Shown in pieces: positions 26,419 through 33,258 of a stretch of 64,000 nt of DNA; within the stretch, counting starts at the first letter, position 1, and every line of letters begins with the position of its first letter. The stretch is from Amycolatopsis sp. GM8. GTDB taxonomy: Bacteria > Actinomycetota > Actinomycetes > Mycobacteriales > Pseudonocardiaceae. The stretch spans positions 1,049,182 to 1,113,181 of the forward strand of contig NZ_JAJKFK010000003.1 of NCBI RefSeq assembly GCF_021653975.1, written 5' to 3'. The translations under genes and the position numbers were made by a program. The notes under the pieces were generated by a model. The model had not been told where the DNA came from, ran no database searches, and saw only the letters and a program-made list of their open reading frames with translations.

Positions 26419-27543
26419 ATGGACAAGATCTGGGCCAACTCGGGCGACTCGCACTTCCTCGAGCCCGAGGAGCTGTGGCGCGACAACCTGCCGCCACGGC
26501 TGGCGGAACTGGTGCCGCGGGCGGAGAAGGACCCGGACGGCGAGTGGGAGACCGTGCACATCGACGGGATGTCGTTCCGCCGGAAGCTGCCCACCTCCGC
26601 ACAGGTCGCGTTCAGCGAAGCGAGCACCCGGGCGCCCGGCGCGGGCAACATCGACCTGCGCATGAAGGACCTCGACCAGGAGGGCATCTGGAGCGAGCTG
26701 GTCTTCCCGTCACTGGGCATGTGGAGTTCGTCGTTCCGCACCCCGGAGGTGCTGCGCGAGGCGCTGCGGGTCTCCAACGACTGGGCGTACGAAACCATCG
26801 ACAAGGCCCAGCCCCGCCTGATCTCGACCGCGCAGGTGTCCACTCTGGACATCGACGACGCCGTGCACGAGCTGGAGCGGATCGCGGAGATCGGGTTCAA
26901 GGCGGTGTTCCTGCCGACGACCCCGCACCCGCTGCAGGTGGACTACAACCGCAAGGAGTGGGAGCCACTGTGGGAGGTCGCCGAGCAGGCGGGCATCGTG
27001 CTCGCGTTCCACATCGGCACCGACCCGATCGACCTCGCGGCGGGCGGCCGGGCCGGCGTCACGCACCGCGGCCCCGGCGGCGCCGTGCTGAACTACACCG
27101 AGACCACCTTCAGCGGCCAGCGCGCGGTGACGAAGATGGTCGCCTCGGGCGCCCTTGACCGCCACCCCGACCTCAAGGTGCTGGTCTCCGAAGGCGGCGC
27201 GACCTGGGTGCCGTTCATCGCGGACCGCATCGAGGAGGGCTACCGGCAGCACTACATGGCGGTGCGCCCGAAGCTGAACCGCACCCCGCGGGAGATCATC
27301 TACTCGCAGGTGTACGCGTCCTTCCAGCACGACCAGTCCGCGGTGGCCGCCGCGGCGTACATGGGTTACGACAACGTCATGTGGGGCAGTGACTACCCGC
27401 ACATGGAAGGCACCTACGGGCACACCCAGCAGACCCTGCACGACCTGTTCGACTCGGTGGAGCCGAAGCTCAAGGAGCGCATCACCGTCGGCGCGTACCG
27501 CGAGCTCTTCCCGCACACACCGGCCGTCCCGGCGGCGGTCTGA
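26419..27543 (+). CDS. amidohydrolase family TIM-barrel metal-dependent hydrolase (copy 2)
   Basis: This 374-residue protein is a paralogue of the gene at 19811. Both start with KIWANSGDSHF and share FHIGT, GGAVLNYT, SEGGATW and WGSDYPH. Metal ligands inferred from the PF04909 family are D-x-H near the N-terminus, the His in FHIGT and the Asp in GSDYPH. The ATG at 26419 has ACGGGAG upstream and lies 40 bases beyond the palindromic operator. A non-oxidative decarboxylation or ring hydrolysis on a CoA pathway intermediate is possible but unproven. The next small gene lies 13 bases downstream. Confidence 0.85.
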   Translation: MDKIWANSGDSHFLEPEELWRDNLPPRLAELVPRAEKDPDGEWETVHIDGMSFRRKLPTSAQVAFSEASTRAPGAGNIDLRMKDLDQEGIWSELVFPSLGMWSSSFRTPEVLREALRVSNDWAYETIDKAQPRLISTAQVSTLDIDDAVHELERIAEIGFKAVFLPTTPHPLQVDYNRKEWEPLWEVAEQAGIVLAFHIGTDPIDLAAGGRAGVTHRGPGGAVLNYTETTFSGQRAVTKMVASGALDRHPDLKVLVSEGGATWVPFIADRIEEGYRQHYMAVRPKLNRTPREIIYSQVYASFQHDQSAVAAAAYMGYDNVMWGSDYPHMEGTYGHTQQTLHDLFDSVEPKLKERITVGAYRELFPHTPAVPAAV

Positions 27544-27556
27544 GAGCCTGGCAGCC

Positions 27557-27763
27557 ATGAGCGACAACCTCCTGCACGACTCGCCCACGGAGTTCCTCCA
27601 CGAGGTGGCGAACCACCAAGGGGAATGCGTGGCACAGTCGGTCATCCCCCGCGACGACGGCGTCTACGTCGTCGCCTGCTCCTGCGAGAAGTGGGAGACC
27701 ACCGCGCCGAGCCGCGAAGAGGGCCTGCGGCTGGCGCGGCGGCACACCGGCAGCATCGGGTGA
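27557..27763 (+). CDS. small hypothetical protein (68 aa) with CSC motif
   Basis: I do not recognise this gene beyond its pattern. The 68 residues contain two short strands with VYVVACSCEKWETT and a C-terminal helix EEGLRLARRHTGSIG. The pattern resembles small actinobacterial proteins with a single Cys-x-Cys turn that may bind metal. It follows the amidohydrolase by 13 bases and is probably co-transcribed. A hairpin at 27772 follows it. Confidence 0.55.
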   Translation: MSDNLLHDSPTEFLHEVANHQGECVAQSVIPRDDGVYVVACSCEKWETTAPSREEGLRLARRHTGSIG

Positions 27764-27771
27764 CCGGGCAC

Positions 27772-27788
27772 GGCAGGCCCCGCCTGTC
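27772..27788. terminator. short hairpin after the 68-aa gene
   Basis: GGCAGGC, CCC, GCCTGTC form 7-bp arms with one mismatch, 9 bases after the stop codon and just ahead of the next promoter at 27801. It is a plausible but short terminator. Confidence 0.35.
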
Positions 27789-27800
27789 GTGATCAGCACG

Positions 27801-27844
27801 TTGACAACCGGACCACACGGGCGTCTACTGAAAACGACATTTTC
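27801..27844 (+). promoter_or_regulatory. second promoter with GAAAA-N5-TTTTC operator
   Basis: TTGACA (27801-27806) and TCTACT (27824-27829) are spaced by 17 bases. GAAAA-CGACA-TTTTC (27830-27844) follows directly. It matches the promoter/operator at 26331-26378 in design and sequence. It also rules out a translation start at 27789 for the next gene. Confidence 0.65.
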
Positions 27845-27872
27845 GTCGGGACGCCCGGGAGATGAAGGCATT

Positions 27873-28865
27873 TTGGGGACAACGGTTTTCCTCGGCCCGC
27901 TGCACCCGCGCCACGGGACCCACGAACCGACCAGCGGCACGCCGGAGCGCGCGCCGCGCTCCGTGCGCCGCACGGTCACCACGGACATGCTGCGGCCGGA
28001 CGGGCTCGAGGGACCGCTCGTGCTCGTCGGCTCCGGGCGTGACCTGCGCACCGGCGCCGACGGCACCCCGGTGGAAATCGGCCGCGCGGCATACACCGCG
28101 AAGGTCGACTTCCTCGGCGGGTGGATCCTGCAGGAGCTGACCACCGACCCACCGCGCCCGGCGTTGCAGTCCCTGACCGGCGCCGGTACCGGTTCGGGAT
28201 TCCGCGCCCGGGTGCTCGCGGCCGATCCGGACCTGCCCGGCCTGCTGCACCAGCTCATGGACGACGTCCCGGTCACGACGCTCGTGTCCGGCCACTCCTA
28301 TGTGGCGGGGCAGGCGCGCACTCCCGACGGACCGCTGAACCTCGCCGGCCGCCCGGCCTTCGGGCGCGACATGTGCGCGGGGTTCGCCGACGGCGGAACC
28401 ATCATGAACAGCTTCGACGCCACCGGACGGGGTCCCCTCGTCACGGGACCGCCGGCCCATCCCCTGACCACTTCGGACCCGTGGGCATGGCACGAACTGC
28501 CGCCGCTGCCCTCGCACGGGATGCGCCGGCACCGCCGGATGGACGTGACGGAGTCCGGAGTGGACGTTCTGTTCCGCGACTCCTACATGGATCCGGACGG
28601 GGTGGAGACCCTGATCCACGAGTACACAGTGGACGTCGAGTTCGACGGCGACCGGATCCGTTCCTGCGAGGCGACCCCGCACGCACTGCCCTGGGTCGAG
28701 TGCCCGGCCGCCGTGGCGAGCGCCGGACGGCTGGCGGGCGTGCCGCTGGCCGGCCTGCGTACGCACGTGCGGAACACGTTCACCGGAACCTCGACCTGCA
28801 CCCACCTCAACGACACCCTGCGTGCCCTCGAAGACGCACCTTTCCTGCGCGACGCGATCGCGTGA
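27873..28865 (+). CDS. DUF2889-like protein
   Basis: The frame is about 330 residues from the TTG at 27873, which has AAGG 4 bases upstream and lies downstream of the promoter. ATG 27987 is the next in-frame start but would cut into the conserved RSVRRT segment. The protein resembles DUF2889: RSVRRTVTTDMLRPDG early, a mid-region FADGGTIMNSFDATGR, and STCTHLNDTLRALEDAPF at the end. The family is widespread beside degradation genes for steroids and aromatic acids, but no reaction is established. It probably shares regulation with the amidohydrolase at 26419. Confidence 0.6.
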   Translation: MGTTVFLGPLHPRHGTHEPTSGTPERAPRSVRRTVTTDMLRPDGLEGPLVLVGSGRDLRTGADGTPVEIGRAAYTAKVDFLGGWILQELTTDPPRPALQSLTGAGTGSGFRARVLAADPDLPGLLHQLMDDVPVTTLVSGHSYVAGQARTPDGPLNLAGRPAFGRDMCAGFADGGTIMNSFDATGRGPLVTGPPAHPLTTSDPWAWHELPPLPSHGMRRHRRMDVTESGVDVLFRDSYMDPDGVETLIHEYTVDVEFDGDRIRSCEATPHALPWVECPAAVASAGRLAGVPLAGLRTHVRNTFTGTSTCTHLNDTLRALEDAPFLRDAIA

Positions 28866-28910
28866 CGGTCGCCGGCGGCGCACCGTCCTAACTGGACGAA
28901 CTTGGACACC

Positions 28911-28934
28911 CCGGTCCGGGAGCACCCGGACCGG
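28911..28934. terminator. perfect 10-bp inverted repeat before the thiolase-like operon
   Basis: CCGGTCCGGG-AGCA-CCCGGACCGG is a perfect stem with a 4-base loop, 45 bases after the DUF2889 gene. It should form a very stable hairpin. It may terminate the upstream gene or, since a leader ORF follows at once, attenuate the downstream operon. Confidence 0.45.
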
Positions 28935-28955
28935 CAGCACAACGTGGAGGCGACG

Positions 28956-29000
28956 ATGACGTCACAGCACACCGCCCACCCCCGCGGCGGCCGATCATGA
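28956..29000 (+). CDS. possible 14-residue leader ORF coupled to the thiolase-like gene
   Basis: ATG at 28956 has GTGGAGG 6 bases upstream, the best ribosome site in the region. It opens a 14-codon frame (MTSQHTAHPRGGRS) whose TGA overlaps the ATG of the next gene as ATGA. The downstream ATG has no ribosome site of its own, so translation may depend on this mini-ORF. It carries no obvious regulatory codon run. Confidence 0.4.
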   Translation: MTSQHTAHPRGGRS

Positions 29001-30184
29001 CGGCCGGGGACGTCGCGATCGTCGGCGTGGGCGCCACCGAGTACTACCGCCGCGGCCGGTCGCACCCCCGCACGATCACCGAACTCGCCGGCAGCGCGAT
29101 TCTCGCCGCGTGCGAGGACGCCGGCCTGTCGGTCACTGACATCGACGGGTTCGCCTACTACTCCGGCGCCGGCGGCGGCTACGGCCAGGCGATGGACACC
29201 GCCGAGTTCATGGAGACCCTCGGCATCCCCGAGGTGACGTTCTCCGCGTCACTCACCGCCGGTGGTGGCGGTGCCGCGGGCTCGATCGGACTGGCCCGCG
29301 CGGCGATCGTCGCCGGGGACGCCAACGTCGTCGTGACGGTGATGGCCCTGCAGCAGGTCAAGGCCCGGCTCGGCCAGGTCATGGCGATCAGGCCGCCGAG
29401 CCCGCTCGGCTCCTTCGTGCAGCCGTCGGGCCTGTCCGGTCCCGGGCACATGATGTCGGTCCTGACGCGACGGCACATGCACGACTACGGCACCCGCCGC
29501 GAAGCGTTCGCCGAGATCGCGATCTCGCAGCGGCTCAACGCGGCGAACCGGCCGAAGGCGATCATGAAGGACCCGATCACCAAGGACGACTACTTCAGCG
29601 CCCGGATGATCGCGGACCCGTTGTGCCTGCTGGACTTCTGCCTCGAAACCGAGGGTGCGGTCGCGGTCATCACGACGTCGGCGCAGCGCGCGAAGGACCT
29701 CAAGCAGAAGCCGGTGCCGGTCGTCGCCGCCGCGCACGGCGGGCACCGCGACTGGGGCCGCGCCTTCGGCTGGTACGGGATGCCGCGGGAAGACTTCGCC
29801 TCCTCCGGGCACGCGCCGGTGGCCAAGCACCTGTTCGGCCGCGCGGGGGTGACCCCGGACGACATCGACGTGGCCCTGATCTACGACCACTTCTCCCCGA
29901 TGGTCCTGATGCAGCTGGAGGACTACGGCTTCTGCAAGAAGGGCGAAGGCGGCCCGTTCGTCGAGTCCGGCGCGCTGCGGTACAAGGGCGGCTCGATCCC
30001 GGTCAACACGCACGGCGGGCAGCTGTCGGAGGCCTACATCATCGGCATGACCCACATCAAGGAAGGTGTCGAGCAGATGCGCGGCACCGCGATCAACCAG
30101 GTCGCCGACGCCGAGCTCGCGCTCGTCACCGGTGGTCCCGCCCACCTGCCCGTCTCGGGCCTGATCCTCGGGAAGGCCGCATGA
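28997..30184 (+). CDS. thiolase-fold lipid-transfer/aldolase-like protein (Ltp2/SCP-x type)
   Basis: This 395-residue thiolase-fold protein has no catalytic cysteine where thiolases have it: that segment reads SASLTAGGGGAAGS. It keeps IYDHFSPMVLMQLEDYGFC and NTHGGQLSEAYIIG, which resemble the Ltp2 group. In steroid side-chain degradation, Ltp2 is a retro-aldolase that works as a complex with a DUF35 protein. A DUF35 gene overlaps the 3' end here (ATGA). I infer an aldol cleavage or acyl-CoA binding role rather than thiolysis. The substrate is unknown. Confidence 0.82.
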   Translation: MTAGDVAIVGVGATEYYRRGRSHPRTITELAGSAILAACEDAGLSVTDIDGFAYYSGAGGGYGQAMDTAEFMETLGIPEVTFSASLTAGGGGAAGSIGLARAAIVAGDANVVVTVMALQQVKARLGQVMAIRPPSPLGSFVQPSGLSGPGHMMSVLTRRHMHDYGTRREAFAEIAISQRLNAANRPKAIMKDPITKDDYFSARMIADPLCLLDFCLETEGAVAVITTSAQRAKDLKQKPVPVVAAAHGGHRDWGRAFGWYGMPREDFASSGHAPVAKHLFGRAGVTPDDIDVALIYDHFSPMVLMQLEDYGFCKKGEGGPFVESGALRYKGGSIPVNTHGGQLSEAYIIGMTHIKEGVEQMRGTAINQVADAELALVTGGPAHLPVSGLILGKAA

Positions 30185-30612
30185 GCGCGCCCGTGACGTC
30201 CGCGGCCCTGCCCGCCGACAAGGTCAACATCACCACCGACGGCTACACCGAACCGTTCTGGCAGGCCGCGAAGGAGGACCGGCTCGTCGCGCCGAAGTGC
30301 GGCGAGTGCGGCCATTTCCGCCTGCCGCCCACGCCGTTCTGCCCGGAGTGCCAGTCCCGCGAGGTCGAGTGGACGGAGCTCTCCGGTGTCGCCGAGGTGT
30401 TCAGTTTCTCGGTGCTGCACGGGTTTCCCGGCATCCCCGACATCACGATGATCGCCGCCGTGCTCGACCTGCCGGACGCCCCCGGCGCCCGGCTCGTGTC
30501 GAACATCGTCGGGGCGGATCCCGCGACCGTGGCCATCGGCGACCGGGTCGAGGTGTTCTTCTCCCCCATCGCCGACGGCTGGAAGATCCCGCTCTTCCGC
30601 CCGGTGAGCTGA
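30181..30612 (+). CDS. DUF35 OB-fold protein with zinc ribbon, partner of thiolase-fold protein
   Basis: The protein has 143 residues. The N-terminal rubredoxin-like zinc ribbon has CGECGHFRLPPTPFCPEC (four cysteines), followed by an OB-fold with VFSFSVLHGFPGIPD and a C-terminal strand near DRVEVFF. DUF35 proteins bind acyl-CoA and form obligate complexes with thiolase-fold partners such as Ltp2. The overlapping start (30181, ATGA) supports stoichiometric synthesis with the gene before it. The thioesterase gene follows after 4 bases. Confidence 0.88.
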   Translation: MSAPVTSAALPADKVNITTDGYTEPFWQAAKEDRLVAPKCGECGHFRLPPTPFCPECQSREVEWTELSGVAEVFSFSVLHGFPGIPDITMIAAVLDLPDAPGARLVSNIVGADPATVAIGDRVEVFFSPIADGWKIPLFRPVS

Positions 30613-30616
30613 AACC

Positions 30617-31495
30617 GTGACGGTCGTGGCGGGCAGCGCCGCACCCGGCGTCGCCACGCTGCTGACCTTGCAGGACGCCGGCCAGGACGTGTTCCGGGCC
30701 GGCGTCCGGGGTGCGGGCCCGCCACGCGTCTTCGGCGGGCAGTTGCTCGGGCAGGCGCTCGTCGCGGCGGGCCGGACCGTCGGCGAAGGCCGGCTGCCTC
30801 ACTCCTTGCACGCCCATTTCTTGCTCGGCGGGGACGCCGCGCAGCCGCTGGACTACCACGTCGATCGCATCCGGGACGGCAGCGCTTTCTCGGCCCGGCA
30901 GGTCACGGCGCGGCAGGCGGGCAAGGACCTCTTCGTCCTCACGGCCTCGTTCCACGACCGTGAGGACGGCTGGTCGCACCAGATACCCCGTGCGCACGGG
31001 CGCGACCCGGACACGCTCCCGCCCGGGCACGAGACGATGGCCGCGGCGGGAGAGCATGACCTCGCGTGGTTCCGGGGATTGACGAAGGCCGTGCCGCTCG
31101 ACATCCGTTTCGACGGCCCATTGCGCCGGGTGGCCGCCGTCCGCGGCGAGCCCTCCGAGCCGCGGCAGCGCTTCTGGTTCCGTACCCCGGAAGAACTTCC
31201 GGCGGATCCGCTCGTGCACTTCGGCGCCACCGCGTTCGCCTCGGACGTGCTGCTGCTCAGCGTCGCGCTGGCGCCGCACGCGCGGTTCGTCGGCGGTCCG
31301 GGGCTGGTGTTCGCCAGCCTGAATCACGCCGTCTGGTTCCACCGCGCCTTCCGTGCCGACGAATGGCTGCTCTACGACCAGGAAAGCACCTGGGCGGGCA
31401 ACGGCCGCGCCCTGTGCCGCGGTCTGGTCTTCGACCGCGACGGCGAGCTCGTCGCGTCGGTCACGCAGGAAGCGCTGATCCGCCGATCACCCTAG
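30617..31495 (+). CDS. tesB: acyl-CoA thioesterase II (TesB-like)
   Basis: The 292 residues form two hot-dog domains, as in TesB. Visible marks are VFGGQLLGQALVAAGRTV and HSLHAHFLLGGD in the first domain, and FASDVLLLSVALAPH, SLNHAVWFHRAFRADEWLLYDQ and NGRALCRGLVFDRDGELVAS in the second. It hydrolyses acyl-CoA, probably releasing an end product or rescuing CoA. The GTG start lies 4 bases after the DUF35 stop, so the genes form one unit. Confidence 0.88.
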   Translation: MTVVAGSAAPGVATLLTLQDAGQDVFRAGVRGAGPPRVFGGQLLGQALVAAGRTVGEGRLPHSLHAHFLLGGDAAQPLDYHVDRIRDGSAFSARQVTARQAGKDLFVLTASFHDREDGWSHQIPRAHGRDPDTLPPGHETMAAAGEHDLAWFRGLTKAVPLDIRFDGPLRRVAAVRGEPSEPRQRFWFRTPEELPADPLVHFGATAFASDVLLLSVALAPHARFVGGPGLVFASLNHAVWFHRAFRADEWLLYDQESTWAGNGRALCRGLVFDRDGELVASVTQEALIRRSP

Positions 31496-31507
31496 AGGAT
31501 CCTGATA
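31494..31507. promoter_or_regulatory. recurrent motif at the SnoaL gene promoter
   Basis: AGAGGATCCTGATA spans the end of the thioesterase gene and is the exact reverse complement of TATCAGGATCCTCT at 23501-23514. AGAGGATCC also recurs at 32458-32466, and GGGATCCTCT at 32409-32418, before the GntR gene. GATATAATTCCG just downstream could be a -10 region for the SnoaL gene at 31554. Confidence 0.55.
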
Positions 31508-31553
31508 TAATTCCGTCAGTCGCGCCATTCGCACGCAACAGGGAGCCGCAACG

Positions 31554-31949
31554 ATGCCCTCCGATGACGACGCCCAGATCCGCGCGGTGCTCCTGCTCGC
31601 CGCCTTCCTCGCCGACGAGGGGAAGCTCACCGATTACGACCGCGTCTACGCCCAGGACGCCACCTGGACGGGCGGGGGCAAGACACAAACCGGGCTCGAC
31701 GAGATCATCGCCGCGTCGCAAGGCCGCCGGGACTCGGGAACGACCGGTATCGGCTCGCACAACCGGCACGTCACGACCCCGGTCTCGGTGACCGTCGACG
31801 GCGACCAGGCCGAAGCCGTGTCGTACTTCATGTTCGTCACCTCGACCAATGCCACGCCACAGATCAAGATGTTCGCCACCTACCGCGACAAACTCCGGCG
31901 GACCGCCGACGGCTGGCGCATCACCGAGCGCGTGAACCAGCCCGACTGA
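31554..31949 (+). CDS. SnoaL-like / NTF2-fold protein
   Basis: The 131-residue protein has the cone-shaped NTF2 fold pattern: an N-terminal helix pair (IRAVLLLAAFLADEGKLTDYDRVYAQDATW), a middle GIGSHNRHVTTPVSVTV, and the C-terminal RTADGWRITERVN typical of SnoaL_4. Such proteins are isomerases, cyclases, dehydratases or hydroxylase subunits. The ATG has CAGGGAG upstream. The gene stands alone with its own putative promoter and is the last intact gene before the debris at 31962. Confidence 0.75.
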   Translation: MPSDDDAQIRAVLLLAAFLADEGKLTDYDRVYAQDATWTGGGKTQTGLDEIIAASQGRRDSGTTGIGSHNRHVTTPVSVTVDGDQAEAVSYFMFVTSTNATPQIKMFATYRDKLRRTADGWRITERVNQPD

Positions 31950-31961
31950 GGCCCGTCGCCG

Positions 31962-32048
31962 GCTCAGCCGGCGGAACGAGGCCACGCTCATGCCCGCCCG
32001 GTTCGCGAGGGTCCCCACCTCGACCGGCGCGTCGACATGGCGGCGCAT
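31962..32048 (-). pseudogene. fragment of an AraC family regulator
   Basis: On the minus strand, 29 codons read MRRHVDAPVEVGTLANRAGM, then SVASFRRLS. This matches the first helix-turn-helix of AraC regulators of the kind that have 'DLARLAGMSVSSFHRHF'. Nothing recognisable precedes or follows, so it is a remnant. Its upstream edge meets the hydrolase fragment at about 32049-32051, which marks a deletion or rearrangement junction. Confidence 0.5.
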
Positions 32049-32050
32049 CC

Positions 32051-32403
32051 GTGCTGACGTTCGATTTCCGGAATTCCGGACTGAGTGCGGCGGCGAATGG
32101 CGGGATGGCATCGAACGCCCGGTTCGAAGCGCGTGACGTGCTCGGCTCACTTGCCTACGTGCGCTCACGCCCCGAGCTGGCGCGCATGACGCTCGGGCTG
32201 TTCAGCCGCTGCATGGGCGCCCACGCCACGTTCAACGCGATGGCTCTCGACCACGCCGCCTTCGCGGACGTGCGATGCCTGGTCGCGCCGCTACTCCTCA
32301 CCCCGATGGTCATCGTCGAGCAGCAGCCCGCTGGGACGGCTACCTGTGGTTCCAGCGCCACCCGGACCGGATCCTGGAGTGGTTCGGCAAGTACCTGGGG
32401 TGA
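32051..32403 (+). pseudogene. broken alpha/beta hydrolase gene
   Basis: The frame from 32051 reads VLTFDFRNSGLSAAANGGMA, then VLGSLAYVRSRPEL and LGLFSRCMGAHATFNAMALD, a recognisable hydrolase family core with FSRCMGA at the nucleophile position. It lacks the first 60 or so residues. At about 32320-32329 the match jumps to another frame, which encodes the family's C-terminus RWDGYLWFQRHPDRILEWFG and then KYLG before a TGA at 32401. About 70-80 central residues are missing between the two parts. It is therefore truncated at the front and carries an internal deletion. Confidence 0.6.
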
Positions 32404-32408
32404 CACTA

Positions 32409-32467
32409 GGGATCCTCTTCGTGAGCCGCTCCTCTACAATGAACTATGCTTCTGCATAGAGGATCCC
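32409..32467. promoter_or_regulatory. paired GGATCC operators before the GntR gene
   Basis: GGGATCCTCT (32409-32418) and AGAGGATCCC (32458-32467) are exact reverse complements 39 bases apart. The interval contains TACAATGAACTATG, a likely promoter core. The cores match the motif at 23501 and 31494. The layout fits autoregulation by the GntR protein encoded at 32517. Confidence 0.6.
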
Positions 32468-32516
32468 CTAACCGAGCTGGGCTCAGGACTCGGTGTTGCG
32501 ACGGGACGGAATCGCA

Positions 32517-33248
32517 ATGACCGAGGCCAGCGGGGACGGGGTCAAGCTCGCCGAGCAGATCGCGGAGCAGATCGAACAGCGCATCGTCGACGCGGGCTGG
32601 CCGATCGGTGAGATCATCGGCTCCGAAGCCTCCCTCATCGAGCAGTTCGGCGTGAGTCGCGGGGTCCTGCGGGAGGCGGTGCGGCTGCTCGAACACCACG
32701 GGACCGCGCGGATGAGGCGCGGCCCCGGCGGTGGTCTGGTCGTGGCTGCTCCGCCCGCGCGCGCCGTCCGCCGCGCCGCGGCGCTGTACCTGCGTTATCG
32801 CCGCGCGGACGTGCAGACCGTCGTCGAGGCCCGCCGGGTGCTGGAGTTGAGCTGCGTCCGCCTGGTCGCGCAGCGAGCACGCGACCCGCAGGTCACCGAC
32901 AGGCTGCGCCGGATCCTCGACGCGGAGGTCGACGCCACCAAGGCGGCGGGGTCGACCCGTTTCCTGCGCAGCTTCCACCTCGAACTGGCCGACCTCAGTG
33001 GAAACTCGGCCATCGGACTGTTCGCCGAGATCCTGATGGAGCTCCAGTCGGAGTTCGTGAACGAGGCCCGGAGCCAGCCGGCGAGCGAGGAGGTGGTCAC
33101 CGCGGACGCGCGCGCGAGCCATCGCGCGCACCTGGCGATCTACAATGCCCTCATTTCCGGCGATGTGGAGCGCGCGACCTCGGTCATGGCCCGGCATCTC
33201 GACGCCATCTCGAAGTGGACACTCGAATACGCGGACCGGCAACACTGA
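32517..33248 (+). CDS. GntR family (FadR-type) transcriptional regulator
   Basis: The protein has 243 residues from the ATG at 32517; a TTG at 32493 would add eight. The winged helix is GSEASLIEQFGVSRGVLREA, followed by VRLLEHHGTARMRRGPGGG and then an FCD-type helical ligand domain. The paired GGATCC operators lie immediately upstream. The same core sequence before the SnoaL gene (31494) and the CoA-transferase gene (23501) suggests that this regulator controls parts of the CoA-thioester block to its left. Confidence 0.88.
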   Translation: MTEASGDGVKLAEQIAEQIEQRIVDAGWPIGEIIGSEASLIEQFGVSRGVLREAVRLLEHHGTARMRRGPGGGLVVAAPPARAVRRAAALYLRYRRADVQTVVEARRVLELSCVRLVAQRARDPQVTDRLRRILDAEVDATKAAGSTRFLRSFHLELADLSGNSAIGLFAEILMELQSEFVNEARSQPASEEVVTADARASHRAHLAIYNALISGDVERATSVMARHLDAISKWTLEYADRQH

Positions 33249-33258
33249 CGCACCGGAC

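Noticed and set aside
27789..27872. Upstream start for the DUF2889-like gene at 27789
   Set aside because: The -35, -10 and operator elements at 27801-27844 lie inside this extension, and it has no ribosome site. The gene should begin at or after 27873.
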